Source: a virus. Taken from it: a stretch of 46,955 nt of DNA. Under the pieces are notes generated by a model, which was not told the origin of the DNA, ran no database searches, and saw nothing but the letters and a program-made list of their open reading frames with translations. Positions 17,792-26,716 of the stretch are shown here, one piece after another. The position numbers and the translations under genes are program-made. Each line of letters opens with the position of its first letter. Position 1 is the stretch's first letter. The stretch lies in the IMG/VR virus record IMGVR_UViG_3300043449_000260, positions 1 to 46,955 of that record; one strand, given 5' to 3'.

Positions 17792-20551
17792 TTATCTTGT
17801 TTGAGCTTTTATTATTCCAGAAAAGAAATCTATATCCATTGATCTTGCTGTATTTGCAGCAGGAGTAAGTTGTAAAAACCACTGCATTCCTGTAGAATCC
17901 GGTATGTTGTTTGGAGATCCTAGGGTTTCTGTTACTTCAGAGTTGTTATCAAAAGTAAATCCAACCTGTGTATTTGATATTCTTCTTATTTTCATCTTAG
18001 CCCAGTTAGTGCTTACTGCCCAAGCGTTGGCCGTAGAGTTTTGGTTTGCACCGTTCTTTACGATTGGAACCCAGTTTCCCGCGCCACCCGTAACTACCCC
18101 TTCAAAATAACAACCAATACCAGGTGGACTTGTGCCCGCTTGATTTGTTATCCCAACTCTTGCAGTATAGTTAGAAGCCAACGAATCCATGTCAATGACA
18201 AATGTACATTCTTCAAACTGATCCCACCTAAACAAAGCGGATGTAACTGCAGAGCCAACATATGTACTTGCTACGTTACCTGTAGTAGCTGCACTGGTTC
18301 TTCTAATAATACCAGGATGTCCGTCAGCAGCCGCTATTTCTGTTACTGAACCGTTGGTAAATCTCCAACCGAGTTCTCCAATAAGACCTGTTGTAAGGGT
18401 ATTGCTAAAGAAATCATCTACCAATATTACTGGGTTTGTTGGTTTTACAAGTTCAGTGTACCTATCCGTTATATCAGCAAGTACATGAGTATGGGCTGTT
18501 GGAGTTCTAGCATCGCTAAGTCTAGAGTCATCTGCTCTTACTGCTTTAGTTGAACTTGATGTACCTGAGGAAGCAAAATCAACAGAAAGGGTTCTATCAG
18601 TAGAAAGATCTCCTCCTCCTGTTAGTCCGGTTCCAGCATTTAACAAACGAGTTTCAAAGGTAACTCCATCTGTAGAAAGAATACCAGTATTAGATAGTTT
18701 GATACCAGAACCGATTGTAACTTCTTGTAACACTCCATTACCAGCAGAAGCCCATCGACCAACTAATCTAGTTTGAGGTAAATCAAACAACTTACTTCCA
18801 TCTACATTTTCCCACCGACTATCTGCACTATCCCATTTTAGTATGTTATTGTTAGCAACACTGGTAATTTTAACATCATGCAACTCATATAGTTCTTGGC
18901 CATTGGCTACTTTAACATAGATAGAACCATCGGGTGCTCCTGCTGATTTAACAATCCAACCAAGAAACACACCATGATCTGGTGCTGTTGGTCTAGTTGT
19001 TGTCCATGCACCAGCTGTTGTACTTAGCCAAACAAGATCACCTGGACTATAGGCATTTGTATTTAAACCAGTCAATAAACCCTGAAGGATAATCATACCA
19101 GTTCCATTTGCAGCAATAGTTTCTGCTGCAATACCAATTGTTGTAGCTGCTGTAAGTTCTGAACTTGCATCTGCTAGTCCTACCTGAAGTACAGTTGCAC
19201 CTTGAGATCCATTAATATAGAGAACTTCACCTAGATTAATAGCTGTTGTATTACTAGAGTTTCTTACTCTTTTATATAAAGCTTGGCTAACTGGTGCATT
19301 AATATCACTTGTCATACCTAGTCTTACTGTCTTGTAATCATTATCCCATTGCATTCTAGCCAAAGCATTTAAAGTAACTGGTGCTGTATTAAAGTCTATT
19401 GAATCTACATTTAAATTTTCTACGGTTACTTCATTTGGTAAACCTACAGTATAGACCTGAGTTCCTCCATCGTAGGTTACTTCCACTTCATTTGCTGTAC
19501 CAACTACAGTAGTACCTGTAGGAAGAATGCCACCACTTTCGGGGTCTCCTAGTTTTACTCCAATGAAGTCTAGCAAGCAGGAAGCACGAATGCTATTTAT
19601 ACCCGGTAAAAACGAAGACTCTAATCCCAAACCTAAGTTTAAACTTGAAGTCGGAATGTTTGTTGTAGATGTGTGTTCTAAGGTGTCATTAATATAGAAC
19701 TCCACTTCACCTAGAATAGTTCTCTTTAAGTCCAGACGATACCATGTATTAGATGCATATGGTGCAATGTTTTGAGAGGTTGTGTTTACACCAGATCTAG
19801 TAACAGCATACCAATTAGTCAGGTCGGATTTAAAATATACTCCATCTGAATTCTCTGGGTCAAGGAAGTTAGTACTTAAACCAAAGAGAAAGGCGTTAAC
19901 AGTACCTTCATTTTCTGGGTCGTCAATAGTATATGATGGAGATTTTAAAATAACGGTAATTCTAGACACATCTTCCCAATTTAAAACATTGGCAGCTTCG
20001 TCAATACCAAAAAAGGCTGACATCCACTGCAAGGTGAGTGTATCACCATCTTCATAAACAACCCTAAGAATTCCAGGGTGGTCTTGTTCGTTGTCTGCTT
20101 CTTCAAACTGCACCATAGATGGATTTAGAATCAAGCCACTGGTAAGCGATCCACCCATTAATCCGTTTAAATAGGGTGAAACGGCTGTTCCTGTAAGATC
20201 TCCATTAGATAAATGCAAAAAGTCTTCGTAAACAATTCTTACACTTGGGTCGGTTGGGTCAATTCCTCCTCCACCACCACCGCCTCCTCCTCCATTTAAC
20301 TCAAGATCTTGGATTCTGGCTTCCCATCCGTCTGGATTGGAGGAATCCCAATGGTAATTGAGTGTGGTTGTGTTACTATTAGTTTGGTTGCTTACGTTGA
20401 TCAGGGTATTGTTTAGAGAAGAATAGTTTGAACTTACCGTATTCTGAAGATTAGTAAGGCCCGAGTTAAGTCCGGATGTGCTTTCAAGAATCAGGTTTCT
20501 AATCCGTCTATCTTCTCTTCTAGAGTGTGCGGATTGTTTTGGTTCGGTCAT
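17792..20551 (-). CDS. Large fibre-like protein with two lectin-like domains (about 919 aa)
   Basis: About 919 residues. An N-terminal helical, heptad-like region (residues about 20-60), a ten-glycine linker near 95, then a beta-sandwich-like domain (about 105-335) with WYRLDLKRTILGEVEFYIND, resembling LamG/concanavalin-type lectin folds. The middle has a phage-fibre module with LYKRVRNSSNTTAINLGEVL. A fibre repeat at about 635-690 reads AGTGLTGGGDLSTDRTLSV. The last 190 residues form a second sandwich-like domain similar in layout to the first. Likely a head or tail fibre binding glycans. ATG 20551 is chosen over 20560 by its AAGG site. Confidence 0.72.
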   Translation of the reverse strand: MTEPKQSAHSRREDRRIRNLILESTSGLNSGLTNLQNTVSSNYSSLNNTLINVSNQTNSNTTTLNYHWDSSNPDGWEARIQDLELNGGGGGGGGGGIDPTDPSVRIVYEDFLHLSNGDLTGTAVSPYLNGLMGGSLTSGLILNPSMVQFEEADNEQDHPGILRVVYEDGDTLTLQWMSAFFGIDEAANVLNWEDVSRITVILKSPSYTIDDPENEGTVNAFLFGLSTNFLDPENSDGVYFKSDLTNWYAVTRSGVNTTSQNIAPYASNTWYRLDLKRTILGEVEFYINDTLEHTSTTNIPTSSLNLGLGLESSFLPGINSIRASCLLDFIGVKLGDPESGGILPTGTTVVGTANEVEVTYDGGTQVYTVGLPNEVTVENLNVDSIDFNTAPVTLNALARMQWDNDYKTVRLGMTSDINAPVSQALYKRVRNSSNTTAINLGEVLYINGSQGATVLQVGLADASSELTAATTIGIAAETIAANGTGMIILQGLLTGLNTNAYSPGDLVWLSTTAGAWTTTRPTAPDHGVFLGWIVKSAGAPDGSIYVKVANGQELYELHDVKITSVANNNILKWDSADSRWENVDGSKLFDLPQTRLVGRWASAGNGVLQEVTIGSGIKLSNTGILSTDGVTFETRLLNAGTGLTGGGDLSTDRTLSVDFASSGTSSSTKAVRADDSRLSDARTPTAHTHVLADITDRYTELVKPTNPVILVDDFFSNTLTTGLIGELGWRFTNGSVTEIAAADGHPGIIRRTSAATTGNVASTYVGSAVTSALFRWDQFEECTFVIDMDSLASNYTARVGITNQAGTSPPGIGCYFEGVVTGGAGNWVPIVKNGANQNSTANAWAVSTNWAKMKIRRISNTQVGFTFDNNSEVTETLGSPNNIPDSTGMQWFLQLTPAANTARSMDIDFFSGIIKAQTR

Positions 20552-20847
20552 CCCTTGCACTTCCTACCCTTGGGACATGATGCCTTGGAACCACCAGGCC
20601 CTGCCCATAGGTTCTTACAGGCCCAGTATCGTGCGCTTAGTTTGTTATCCGCAGAGTCGCAATTATGCCGTGCTTTAAAAGACTTACGAGCTTCCGAACT
20701 ATAGTTGTGACCATAACCTTTTGCTCCAAAGTGGATGATTTTTTCTTGTCCATTGGCACATGCTTTGACCATCTTCTTCTTGCCAGCCGAAGTAGAGGCT
20801 CGTGGTTTATTACAGGGCATTGATTTTTTGTCGGGTCGCTTAGCCAT
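20548..20847 (-). CDS. Small basic Cys protein downstream of portal (99 aa)
   Basis: 99 residues. A basic N-terminal half (KPRASTSAGKKKMVKACANG), then F-K-A-R-H-N-C-x-x-A-D-N-K-L-S-A-R-Y-W-A-C-K-N-L-W and a Gly/Lys/Cys-rich end. The S-A-R-Y-W-x-C-K signature belongs to a common family of small proteins in marine phages; function unknown. The start overlaps the portal gene by 8 bp, with GGAGG before the ATG, so expression would follow portal. Confidence 0.78.
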   Translation of the reverse strand: MAKRPDKKSMPCNKPRASTSAGKKKMVKACANGQEKIIHFGAKGYGHNYSSEARKSFKARHNCDSADNKLSARYWACKNLWAGPGGSKASCPKGRKCKG

Positions 20848-22444
20848 TTGGTTGTCCTCCTACCATTTGCATGACTTGGTTTGTTACTTCTGGAGGAATG
20901 TTCTGGCCCCCAGTATTTATTAGGTCTTGCTGGGCAGCACCTCCCATGGCTTGGGCAGCGGCTCCTGCAAACATCTTTTGCATTTCCATCTGCTGTTGAG
21001 CCTTGGCCATTTCCATCTTTTCCTGCTTGATTTCCTCGGCACTTCGTACCCAATTGTTGGCATCGAATCCAAGGGATGTGATCAAGGCTCGGGCATAAGA
21101 TTCCCACTTAAATGAAGCAGCGGCATCTGGTGGAAGATTGCGAATCATCTCACCCATTTGCAATAGTTTGGTTATATCGGACTCTCTTGATAGAGCCTGT
21201 AGTCCGGTAAGGATTTCAATGTTGAGTATTCCATTCTCTTCATCAAACTGAGCGGCCATTCTTTGGTCAATTTCGTTGTTGTTGATCATCAAGTATACTG
21301 TTCTTTGAACAATAGGAACCATGAAATCCCTGGCAATGGCTGAGAATGTACCACCAAGAATCGTTTCAAGTTCATTACCTACCGCTCTGATTGCAGTCGC
21401 AGTTACTCTGTCTCCGGTTGGCATCGCTGCTGTCTGTAAGAGGAAGCCTTGTCCAACTTCCTTACGCATAGCATCAACAGCTGCCGTGCATGATTGAAGC
21501 TGTGGATTCATGGTTTCCGATGGTGAAATAACAAACACATCGTTCTTTCGGGCAGCAACCCACTGACCATTCATTGCTCCACTAAGGTCGTCTAGTTCGG
21601 TTATTCCAGCGGGGTCTACGCCCATAAAGAAAGTGGAACCAGCAGCCATACCTTGAATCAAGGCTCTGCTATAGGACTCAAGGGTTTTGATGTCGGAATA
21701 AATGTCCTCGACATGAGAGCGTCCATAATCTTCTCCTGAAACACTTGACCAACGTAGAAGAATATAAGGCATAACATCGTAGTAACCAACATCAATAACT
21801 TTACCTTCAAGTTCCTTTTCGACTTTCCAGTTTTTATCTTCTGTTTCATAGACTCTGATGTATACTGTCTTATAACCTGTCTGTGTTTCCTCACCCGAAA
21901 GGAAATCATAGGCACTGGCTGGCTCCTCGTTGCTAGGGGAAATGAACTCAAGGTACATAAACTCCTTTACGTCTCCGTTCACATCTCGCCTTACAACAAA
22001 CTGATCAAGCCTGATTACACGGAAACTAAAGTCGTTTTCCATTACAATTAGAACATCACCTACCACAATGAGATGCTGAATAGCTAGATAGGCAATCTCT
22101 CTTAGGTTGTTTGAAATGAGTTTCTTGTAGACCTGTTGAGATAGTTTATCTAGGTACTCTGCTATCTCTCTTGTAGGTTCTCTGCCATTCTTAAGTCCAA
22201 AGGAAAAGAACGGTGTATCGTTAAGCGGTATAAGGACGCTGAGGATCTTGCTGGCAAGGGATGTTACTCCTCTTGACTGGACCGAAGAATAGGTCTGAAG
22301 AAGGTTATCTTCTCCAGTAAGAGATTGATATGGCAATAGGGTTGGAACTGTTATTGCCGAACAAGCTCGGGCTTTGTTTAACTTGGTATCTCTTTTGGCA
22401 TCTAGTGTTTGCCATCTATCCTTTAGGGTCTTTTCGGAATTCAT
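20840..22444 (-). CDS. Portal / head-tail connector (T7 gp8-like)
   Basis: 534 residues, matching T7 gp8 (536). The N-terminus has KDRWQTLDAKRDTKLNKARA and LTGEDNLLQTYSSVQSRGV; mid-protein has EDYGRSHVEDIYSDIKTLE; and the downstream stretch FLLQTAAMPTGDRVTATAI is strongly typical of T7-like connectors. It forms the dodecameric vertex through which DNA is packaged, and binds terminase, scaffold and gp11. A strong AAGGAGAGA precedes ATG 22444. In contrast to T7, about 10 kb of accessory genes separate it from scaffold. Confidence 0.95.
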   Translation of the reverse strand: MNSEKTLKDRWQTLDAKRDTKLNKARACSAITVPTLLPYQSLTGEDNLLQTYSSVQSRGVTSLASKILSVLIPLNDTPFFSFGLKNGREPTREIAEYLDKLSQQVYKKLISNNLREIAYLAIQHLIVVGDVLIVMENDFSFRVIRLDQFVVRRDVNGDVKEFMYLEFISPSNEEPASAYDFLSGEETQTGYKTVYIRVYETEDKNWKVEKELEGKVIDVGYYDVMPYILLRWSSVSGEDYGRSHVEDIYSDIKTLESYSRALIQGMAAGSTFFMGVDPAGITELDDLSGAMNGQWVAARKNDVFVISPSETMNPQLQSCTAAVDAMRKEVGQGFLLQTAAMPTGDRVTATAIRAVGNELETILGGTFSAIARDFMVPIVQRTVYLMINNNEIDQRMAAQFDEENGILNIEILTGLQALSRESDITKLLQMGEMIRNLPPDAAASFKWESYARALITSLGFDANNWVRSAEEIKQEKMEMAKAQQQMEMQKMFAGAAAQAMGGAAQQDLINTGGQNIPPEVTNQVMQMVGGQPNG

Positions 22445-22453
22445 TGTCTCTCC

Positions 22454-22867
22454 TTATAGGGGTCTATCTTCACCTTCATATCCCGGTCGTTCTATTGTTG
22501 GCATATCAAGATTAAAGCCACCACCAAACTCACTGGTTTCCTTCTTGGTTTGACCAGTCATTTCCATGAAGGTAGCTGTTTCTTGCTGTTCCTGTTCAAG
22601 TCTTTTTGTTTCCTTGGCTGCAGCCGATTCCTGTCTACGCTCGTATTCAAGCATTCTCTGACGATCTTGCTCGGCTCTTATTCTTCTTTCAGCGTCGATC
22701 TGGTAATCTCTCTGAAGATTCATTTGACGTTGATACATCTCTTCCTGAAGACGCATCTGTCCAGCCATATCTACTTTAGGACCACCACCTCCACCCTTGC
22801 CTCCCAGTCTCTTGTACTCAGGAATAGGAAAGAGATCTGATTCAGTTAGCATTAAAAAATTAGGCAT
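22454..22867 (-). CDS. Gln/Glu/Arg-rich coiled-coil protein before portal (137 aa)
   Basis: 137 residues. A short N-terminal segment and Gly-rich linker (residues about 20-30), then a long Gln/Glu/Arg-rich helix (about 33-100) suited to a coiled coil. Position just upstream of portal corresponds to T7 gp7.3, a tail-assembly/adsorption protein with a similar Gln-rich character, but I cannot claim homology. AAAGGAGAG precedes ATG 22867, whose first bases overlap the upstream stop. Confidence 0.6.
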   Translation of the reverse strand: MPNFLMLTESDLFPIPEYKRLGGKGGGGGPKVDMAGQMRLQEEMYQRQMNLQRDYQIDAERRIRAEQDRQRMLEYERRQESAAAKETKRLEQEQQETATFMEMTGQTKKETSEFGGGFNLDMPTIERPGYEGEDRPL

Positions 22868-23042
22868 TTACATCTCTCCTTTCTTGAGATTCATAGAGAG
22901 CCTTGATCTTCAGCATTAGTTCTATCTGACCCGCTTTGAAACCCCTGTCGAAATCCTTTAGCTTTAGGTCGTTTGAGTTTAGAATCAGGGTCTTCTCCAA
23001 ATACTGTATCAGGTCTCTGGATATCCGTAGGTTTTCTTTCAT
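22860..23042 (-). CDS. Unknown small helical protein (60 aa)
   Basis: 60 residues with a convincing C-terminal helix (FDRGFKAGQIELMLKIKALY). The stop codon overlaps the start of the Gln-rich gene. It overlaps most of the second half of the ORF 22891-23151 in a different frame; one explanation is a single gene joined by a frameshift, another is two nested genes. No strong ribosome site precedes ATG 23042. Confidence 0.5.
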   Translation of the reverse strand: MKENLRISRDLIQYLEKTLILNSNDLKLKDFDRGFKAGQIELMLKIKALYESQERRDVNA

Positions 23043-23151
23043 TCAGTTTGTCCAGTTTAATGTTGTTAATGTAGTTCAAGCACAGTAGAAGGTCGGGATC
23101 CTTAATGGATCCCTCCCTCCACCGCATCAGTAGTAAATCAAGTTTGTTCAT
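22891..23151 (-). CDS. Unknown small protein (86 aa), 3' half overlaps next ORF
   Basis: 86 residues. The first half (MNKLDLLLMRWREG; LLLCLNYINNIKLDKLNER) looks like real protein; the second half is polar and overlaps the 60-residue ORF in another frame. The ATG lies 14 bp inside the upstream gene, with GGTGAAG as the ribosome site. The 5' half is more credible than the 3' half. Confidence 0.5.
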   Translation of the reverse strand: MNKLDLLLMRWREGSIKDPDLLLCLNYINNIKLDKLNERKPTDIQRPDTVFGEDPDSKLKRPKAKGFRQGFQSGSDRTNAEDQGSL

Positions 23152-23365
23152 TAGTCTTCACCATTATGTTTAAATGAAATCTTTTTTCATTTGGAGCAAT
23201 CTTGTTTTCTTCTAGAGCAGTCTGTAGATTGTCTAGGAAGATATTTACCATTTGCATGTTATTAAAACCGACGTCCAACGTGGCATCGGTAAGCTTAACT
23301 AGTTTAATAGTTTCGGCTACCGCCTGATCCATATCATACTCGGATTCAATAATCATCTTTGGCAT
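23138..23365 (-). CDS. Unknown small protein downstream of RNR (75 aa)
   Basis: 75 residues, acidic, mostly helical (YDMDQAVAETIKLVKLTD; MQMVNIFLDNLQTALEEN). AAGGAG at good spacing before ATG 23365, ten bases after the ribonucleotide reductase stop. No family recognised; it may belong with the reductase or with the portal operon that follows. Confidence 0.68.
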   Translation of the reverse strand: MPKMIIESEYDMDQAVAETIKLVKLTDATLDVGFNNMQMVNIFLDNLQTALEENKIAPNEKRFHLNIMVKTNEQT

Positions 23366-23375
23366 GTTAAACTCC

Positions 23376-25292
23376 TTAGGTTACTTCACATCCGTTAGCG
23401 GTACAGGCTAGTGTACGCAATCCGGTTGTCGTATCTTCCTGCTCGTAACGAGACAGGTAACTAAAATCAACGCTATCTGGCATAGACAGATTCAACTCAT
23501 TGTATTGCTCTTCCGAAATAGCTTCGAATGGAGCTTGCTGATATACATGGTTATCCTTCGGCAAGAACGAAATGCCAGAGACCAGATCCCAATTCTCCCA
23601 TAACCAACCACCGATGTATAGGAAATCCTTGTCGGTATAGTTGACAGTAATGGACGGCTTGTGATCGCAGTACCACATCTGGTACGCCAACCACAGGTTC
23701 AGGTGTCCAATGGCATTGATCTGATCTTCGGTAATACCAAAGTCGGCCTTGATTGGAAACGAGAACACAAGAGTGTGGTCTGGTTTCATTACACATGCTT
23801 CGTTTGGAATACCGGAATCAATCATGAATCTCGCCATTGGTGAGTTCTTGTCCATTCTAATACGTCGGATATAGAACTTACTGTAGCGAGGATGCAGACC
23901 TGAAGCAGTACCAGCCACGCAACTAGTTGTGCCTTCTGGCTTAATACAGGTAATAGACATGGATGGATTAATACCAAGATAATCAGCCCACTTGTCATTA
24001 GTCTTTCTAGCAACAAATCGAAGAGCAGTAAGTAACTTGTTAAGTTCACCTGGTCCATTGCCTCCATTGGTAATGTTATTGTCAAAGATACCAGTCATGG
24101 ACACGCCAAGAAGTCTTTCCTCTTCGCAGTTGTCCTTGAAAGTATTGTTGTTGTTTTTACTGAAGTAGGTAAAGTTAGTCAATGCACTCTGCAAAGTACC
24201 GAGGATTGTGGCAAATCGAATCTTGTCGATAAGCTGGGGAGCTTGGTCATCTGGCCTTACAGCTACGGTTGACAGGTTGCAGAATTGATTTGGTCTAAGG
24301 ATGATCTCCGAGCATGGATTGGTTCCAAACTCGTACTCTGTCTTTCGACCGGACTTTTCAGCAATCTTTTTCATAGCATCTCTGTTGCAGATTCCACGCT
24401 CTCCAGACCGGGAATTGTAGAGTGATGACCACTCCTGCATAAATGAGCCCATGTCTGGCTTGGATTCGTAGACTGCAGAGTTGTTTGCAAGGGCTCGGTG
24501 TCCACCCTTTTCCCACCATGGGCCGCTCTTGGCATGAGCCATCTCGTAATCGTTTAGATCCGATAACGAAATCAAAGCCGAGCGACGAACGCCTCCAGAG
24601 ATAATTGAGTCTGCAATCTGACAAACCAGATCATGCACTTCAATCGGCTTTAGTTTGCGTCCCTTGGCATTATATACTAGGTTTGCAGTAAACTTAATGA
24701 GACGAATAAATGGTTCAGGACCAGAAGCCCGTCCACCAAAAGTATTTAGTCGAGCCCCTGCTGGTCGTATTTTACTTACGTCCACATTAAAATGCTTACC
24801 ATACATGAGGTTGGTAATAAAACTCTTATAAGCTTCAGCCCATCCTTCCCGAGAATCCTCAACAACAATGGAGTAATCTACCATCTTAATCGAATCCGAC
24901 ACACAGGCAAGTTGGTTGATGTTGTGCTTTTCTACCGAGAATCCAACACCAGTTCCACAAGCAAGGGTATACATGATGTTAGACAGATCCTCTACTGACT
25001 TGATAGCAACATAACAGCAATTGTAGGCAGCCACATCGTCCTTGTCTAGGGCAGGACCAGCAGTCATAAGAGCCCGCATAGAGCCAAAGACCTGGCGATC
25101 CTTCATAGCTTGGCGGATCTTGCCAAGCTCTTGCATCTCAATTAGGGGTAGTTTCTTGGCTAGATCAAGTCTCTTGATTAAATAATCAAAGTATCTATCC
25201 ACGGCTTCATCCCATGTTTCACGTCTATTTTGCTCAGGTAACCATCTACAGTACTTGTCTACGGCTACAAAATCTTCAAAAATCTTACTCAT
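23376..25292 (-). CDS. nrdJ: Adenosylcobalamin-dependent (class II) ribonucleotide reductase
   Basis: Reduces ribonucleotides to deoxyribonucleotides with an adenosylcobalamin-derived radical; no NrdB partner is needed. 638 residues. Signatures: NCCYVAI with the first redox cysteine (about residue 92); TGVGFSVE; SGERGICNRDA; FGTNPCSEIILRPNQFCNLS containing the thiyl cysteine and the second redox cysteine; KPEGTTSCVAGTASGLHPRYS; and a C-terminal Cys pair (ACTANGCEVT) that can re-reduce the active site. The size fits the monomeric RTPR branch common in marine phages. ATG 25292 overlaps the end of the exonuclease gene and has GGGAG. Confidence 0.93.
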   Translation of the reverse strand: MSKIFEDFVAVDKYCRWLPEQNRRETWDEAVDRYFDYLIKRLDLAKKLPLIEMQELGKIRQAMKDRQVFGSMRALMTAGPALDKDDVAAYNCCYVAIKSVEDLSNIMYTLACGTGVGFSVEKHNINQLACVSDSIKMVDYSIVVEDSREGWAEAYKSFITNLMYGKHFNVDVSKIRPAGARLNTFGGRASGPEPFIRLIKFTANLVYNAKGRKLKPIEVHDLVCQIADSIISGGVRRSALISLSDLNDYEMAHAKSGPWWEKGGHRALANNSAVYESKPDMGSFMQEWSSLYNSRSGERGICNRDAMKKIAEKSGRKTEYEFGTNPCSEIILRPNQFCNLSTVAVRPDDQAPQLIDKIRFATILGTLQSALTNFTYFSKNNNNTFKDNCEEERLLGVSMTGIFDNNITNGGNGPGELNKLLTALRFVARKTNDKWADYLGINPSMSITCIKPEGTTSCVAGTASGLHPRYSKFYIRRIRMDKNSPMARFMIDSGIPNEACVMKPDHTLVFSFPIKADFGITEDQINAIGHLNLWLAYQMWYCDHKPSITVNYTDKDFLYIGGWLWENWDLVSGISFLPKDNHVYQQAPFEAISEEQYNELNLSMPDSVDFSYLSRYEQEDTTTGLRTLACTANGCEVT

Positions 25293-26091
25293 GTTCAATA
25301 ACTCCCTTAGATAAATCCAAAATGTTTCTAACTCCTAGGTTATTTGGGCACCATAGGTTTACCCTGTGGGTATCCTTAATGTAGTCCCCAGCCCTTAGGA
25401 TTCTTACACACCTAGCCTGAGCTAGGGCAAATTCCTCTCTATACATCTCGACAGGTCGTTTGTTTTCGGGTCGCTTGGCCCAGTTCTCTGCACGGTACAT
25501 GTCCATGATTACCGAATCCCACTCGGACTTGTCCGTATTTTCCAGAATCTTTTTGGCCTTGGCTGGACCAACCTTCCACAAACCCCAGATGTTATCCGTA
25601 GTATCTCCGGTCATCCACTGCTGATAGAAGTACTTGTCAGCATCTTCCTGACTGACCAATACAGGTTCTGGTTCCTTGTCTGGGTTGAGATGCCAGCCCG
25701 GAACTTGCCGTAGATCCTTGTCTACGGTAACGCCTATGGCCTTGTGGTCTGAAACAAGCATTCCAATCAGATCGTCTGCCTCTAGGTTGTTGACGCACCT
25801 AATTGTTACATTAGGCAGAGAATACATAACCTCAAGAGCAATAGGCATTGAGTCCGGAGACTTAAATCCTTCCCTGTGCTGCTTATACACAGGCCACAGC
25901 ATCCTTCTGTAGTTGTGGGTTCTTGGGCAGGACATGGCTACATAGATCGTATCCACTCCTTGTGGGGTCCAGTTGATAATGTCCCTTTCAAGGCGGCTTG
26001 GAAGATCCTCTATGCCTTCCGAGTCTGCCCAGAAAGCAGCCCTATAGGCAAGAATATCGCCATCAAGAATGGCTTCATTCGGTTTCTTCAT
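25285..26091 (-). CDS. 5'-3' exonuclease (T7 gp6 / FEN-like)
   Basis: 268 residues. Removes primers and degrades host DNA in T7-like replication. Motifs: AILDGDILAYRAAFWADS near the N-terminus (first metal-binding Asp), NNLEADDLIGMLVSDH (the EADD motif), GVTVDKDLRQV (third Asp site) and TGDTTDNIWGLWKVGPAKAK (the H3TH region). ATG 26091 is chosen over the in-frame TTG at 26097 because GGAG precedes it. Overlaps neighbours on both sides, so it is in a tight DNA-metabolism operon. Confidence 0.92.
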   Translation of the reverse strand: MKKPNEAILDGDILAYRAAFWADSEGIEDLPSRLERDIINWTPQGVDTIYVAMSCPRTHNYRRMLWPVYKQHREGFKSPDSMPIALEVMYSLPNVTIRCVNNLEADDLIGMLVSDHKAIGVTVDKDLRQVPGWHLNPDKEPEPVLVSQEDADKYFYQQWMTGDTTDNIWGLWKVGPAKAKKILENTDKSEWDSVIMDMYRAENWAKRPENKRPVEMYREEFALAQARCVRILRAGDYIKDTHRVNLWCPNNLGVRNILDLSKGVIEHE

Positions 26092-26716
26092 CTTCAAACT
26101 CCAGTTCTAGATAGCCGAGTTCAAGCCATTCTTCAATGTTGTTCTTAACCAGCTTGTCTAAATCCTTGAGAGTTTCATCGTTGGTAATGATTACGTCGAA
26201 CAGATCTTCATAGTTGCTGTTGGGTTTACCAAAGGATTTTTCAATCTCGTTGGCAAGAACCTCGCTTTCGTGGTTTCTCCAATCAGCACCCTCTTCCTCT
26301 AGTTTTCGTTCCCCAGACTCAATAAAGATCTGAGTTGCGGCTAGTTCTCTTCCCAATCTAATTTCGTTCATGTATCGAACATCGTCTTGAATAACAATGT
26401 ATTCAAAGTTTTCCTTTTTGGCTTTTCGATTTTCGATTTCTTTTACCATGTACTCTTGAATTGTTTCAAATGTCCTTACAGCCCAGTAATCTGGATCATC
26501 CTTGCGTTTTTCAGCACCGAGCTTCTGACAAAACTCACGGTATTCCTTGGAATTAGATTCCTTAGTAAGTCCCTGCTTTGCGGCAGCATCCTTAATTGCC
26601 TTGGCAAAAGGAAGAATTATTGGAATGTAGCCTAGATCAAGGCTGTGCGTTGCAATCAGGTGTGCAAGAGTGCTCTTGCCTACCCGGCCACGACCGCTTA
26701 TTTGAATTAATCTCAT
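26075..26716 (-). CDS. P-loop nucleotide kinase-like protein (dNMP kinase candidate)
   Basis: 213 residues with Walker A GRGRVGKST at residues 8-16, then a DxYW-type segment (KDDPDYWAVRTF) and IVIQDDVRYMNEI, consistent with phage deoxynucleoside monophosphate kinases (T4 gp1-like fold). It would phosphorylate dNMPs released by exonuclease or made by ThyX for polymerase use. The C-terminus ends in a run of Glu. It sits between exonuclease and polymerase. Kinase fold is firm; exact substrate is inference. CAGGAG precedes ATG 26716. Confidence 0.75.
   Translation of the reverse strand: MRLIQISGRGRVGKSTLAHLIATHSLDLGYIPIILPFAKAIKDAAAKQGLTKESNSKEYREFCQKLGAEKRKDDPDYWAVRTFETIQEYMVKEIENRKAKKENFEYIVIQDDVRYMNEIRLGRELAATQIFIESGERKLEEEGADWRNHESEVLANEIEKSFGKPNSNYEDLFDVIITNDETLKDLDKLVKNNIEEWLELGYLELEFEDEETE

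Noticed and set aside
20637-21107. Minus-strand ORF of 156 codons
   Set aside because: Runs in another frame through the portal C-terminus and the 99-residue gene, both well supported.
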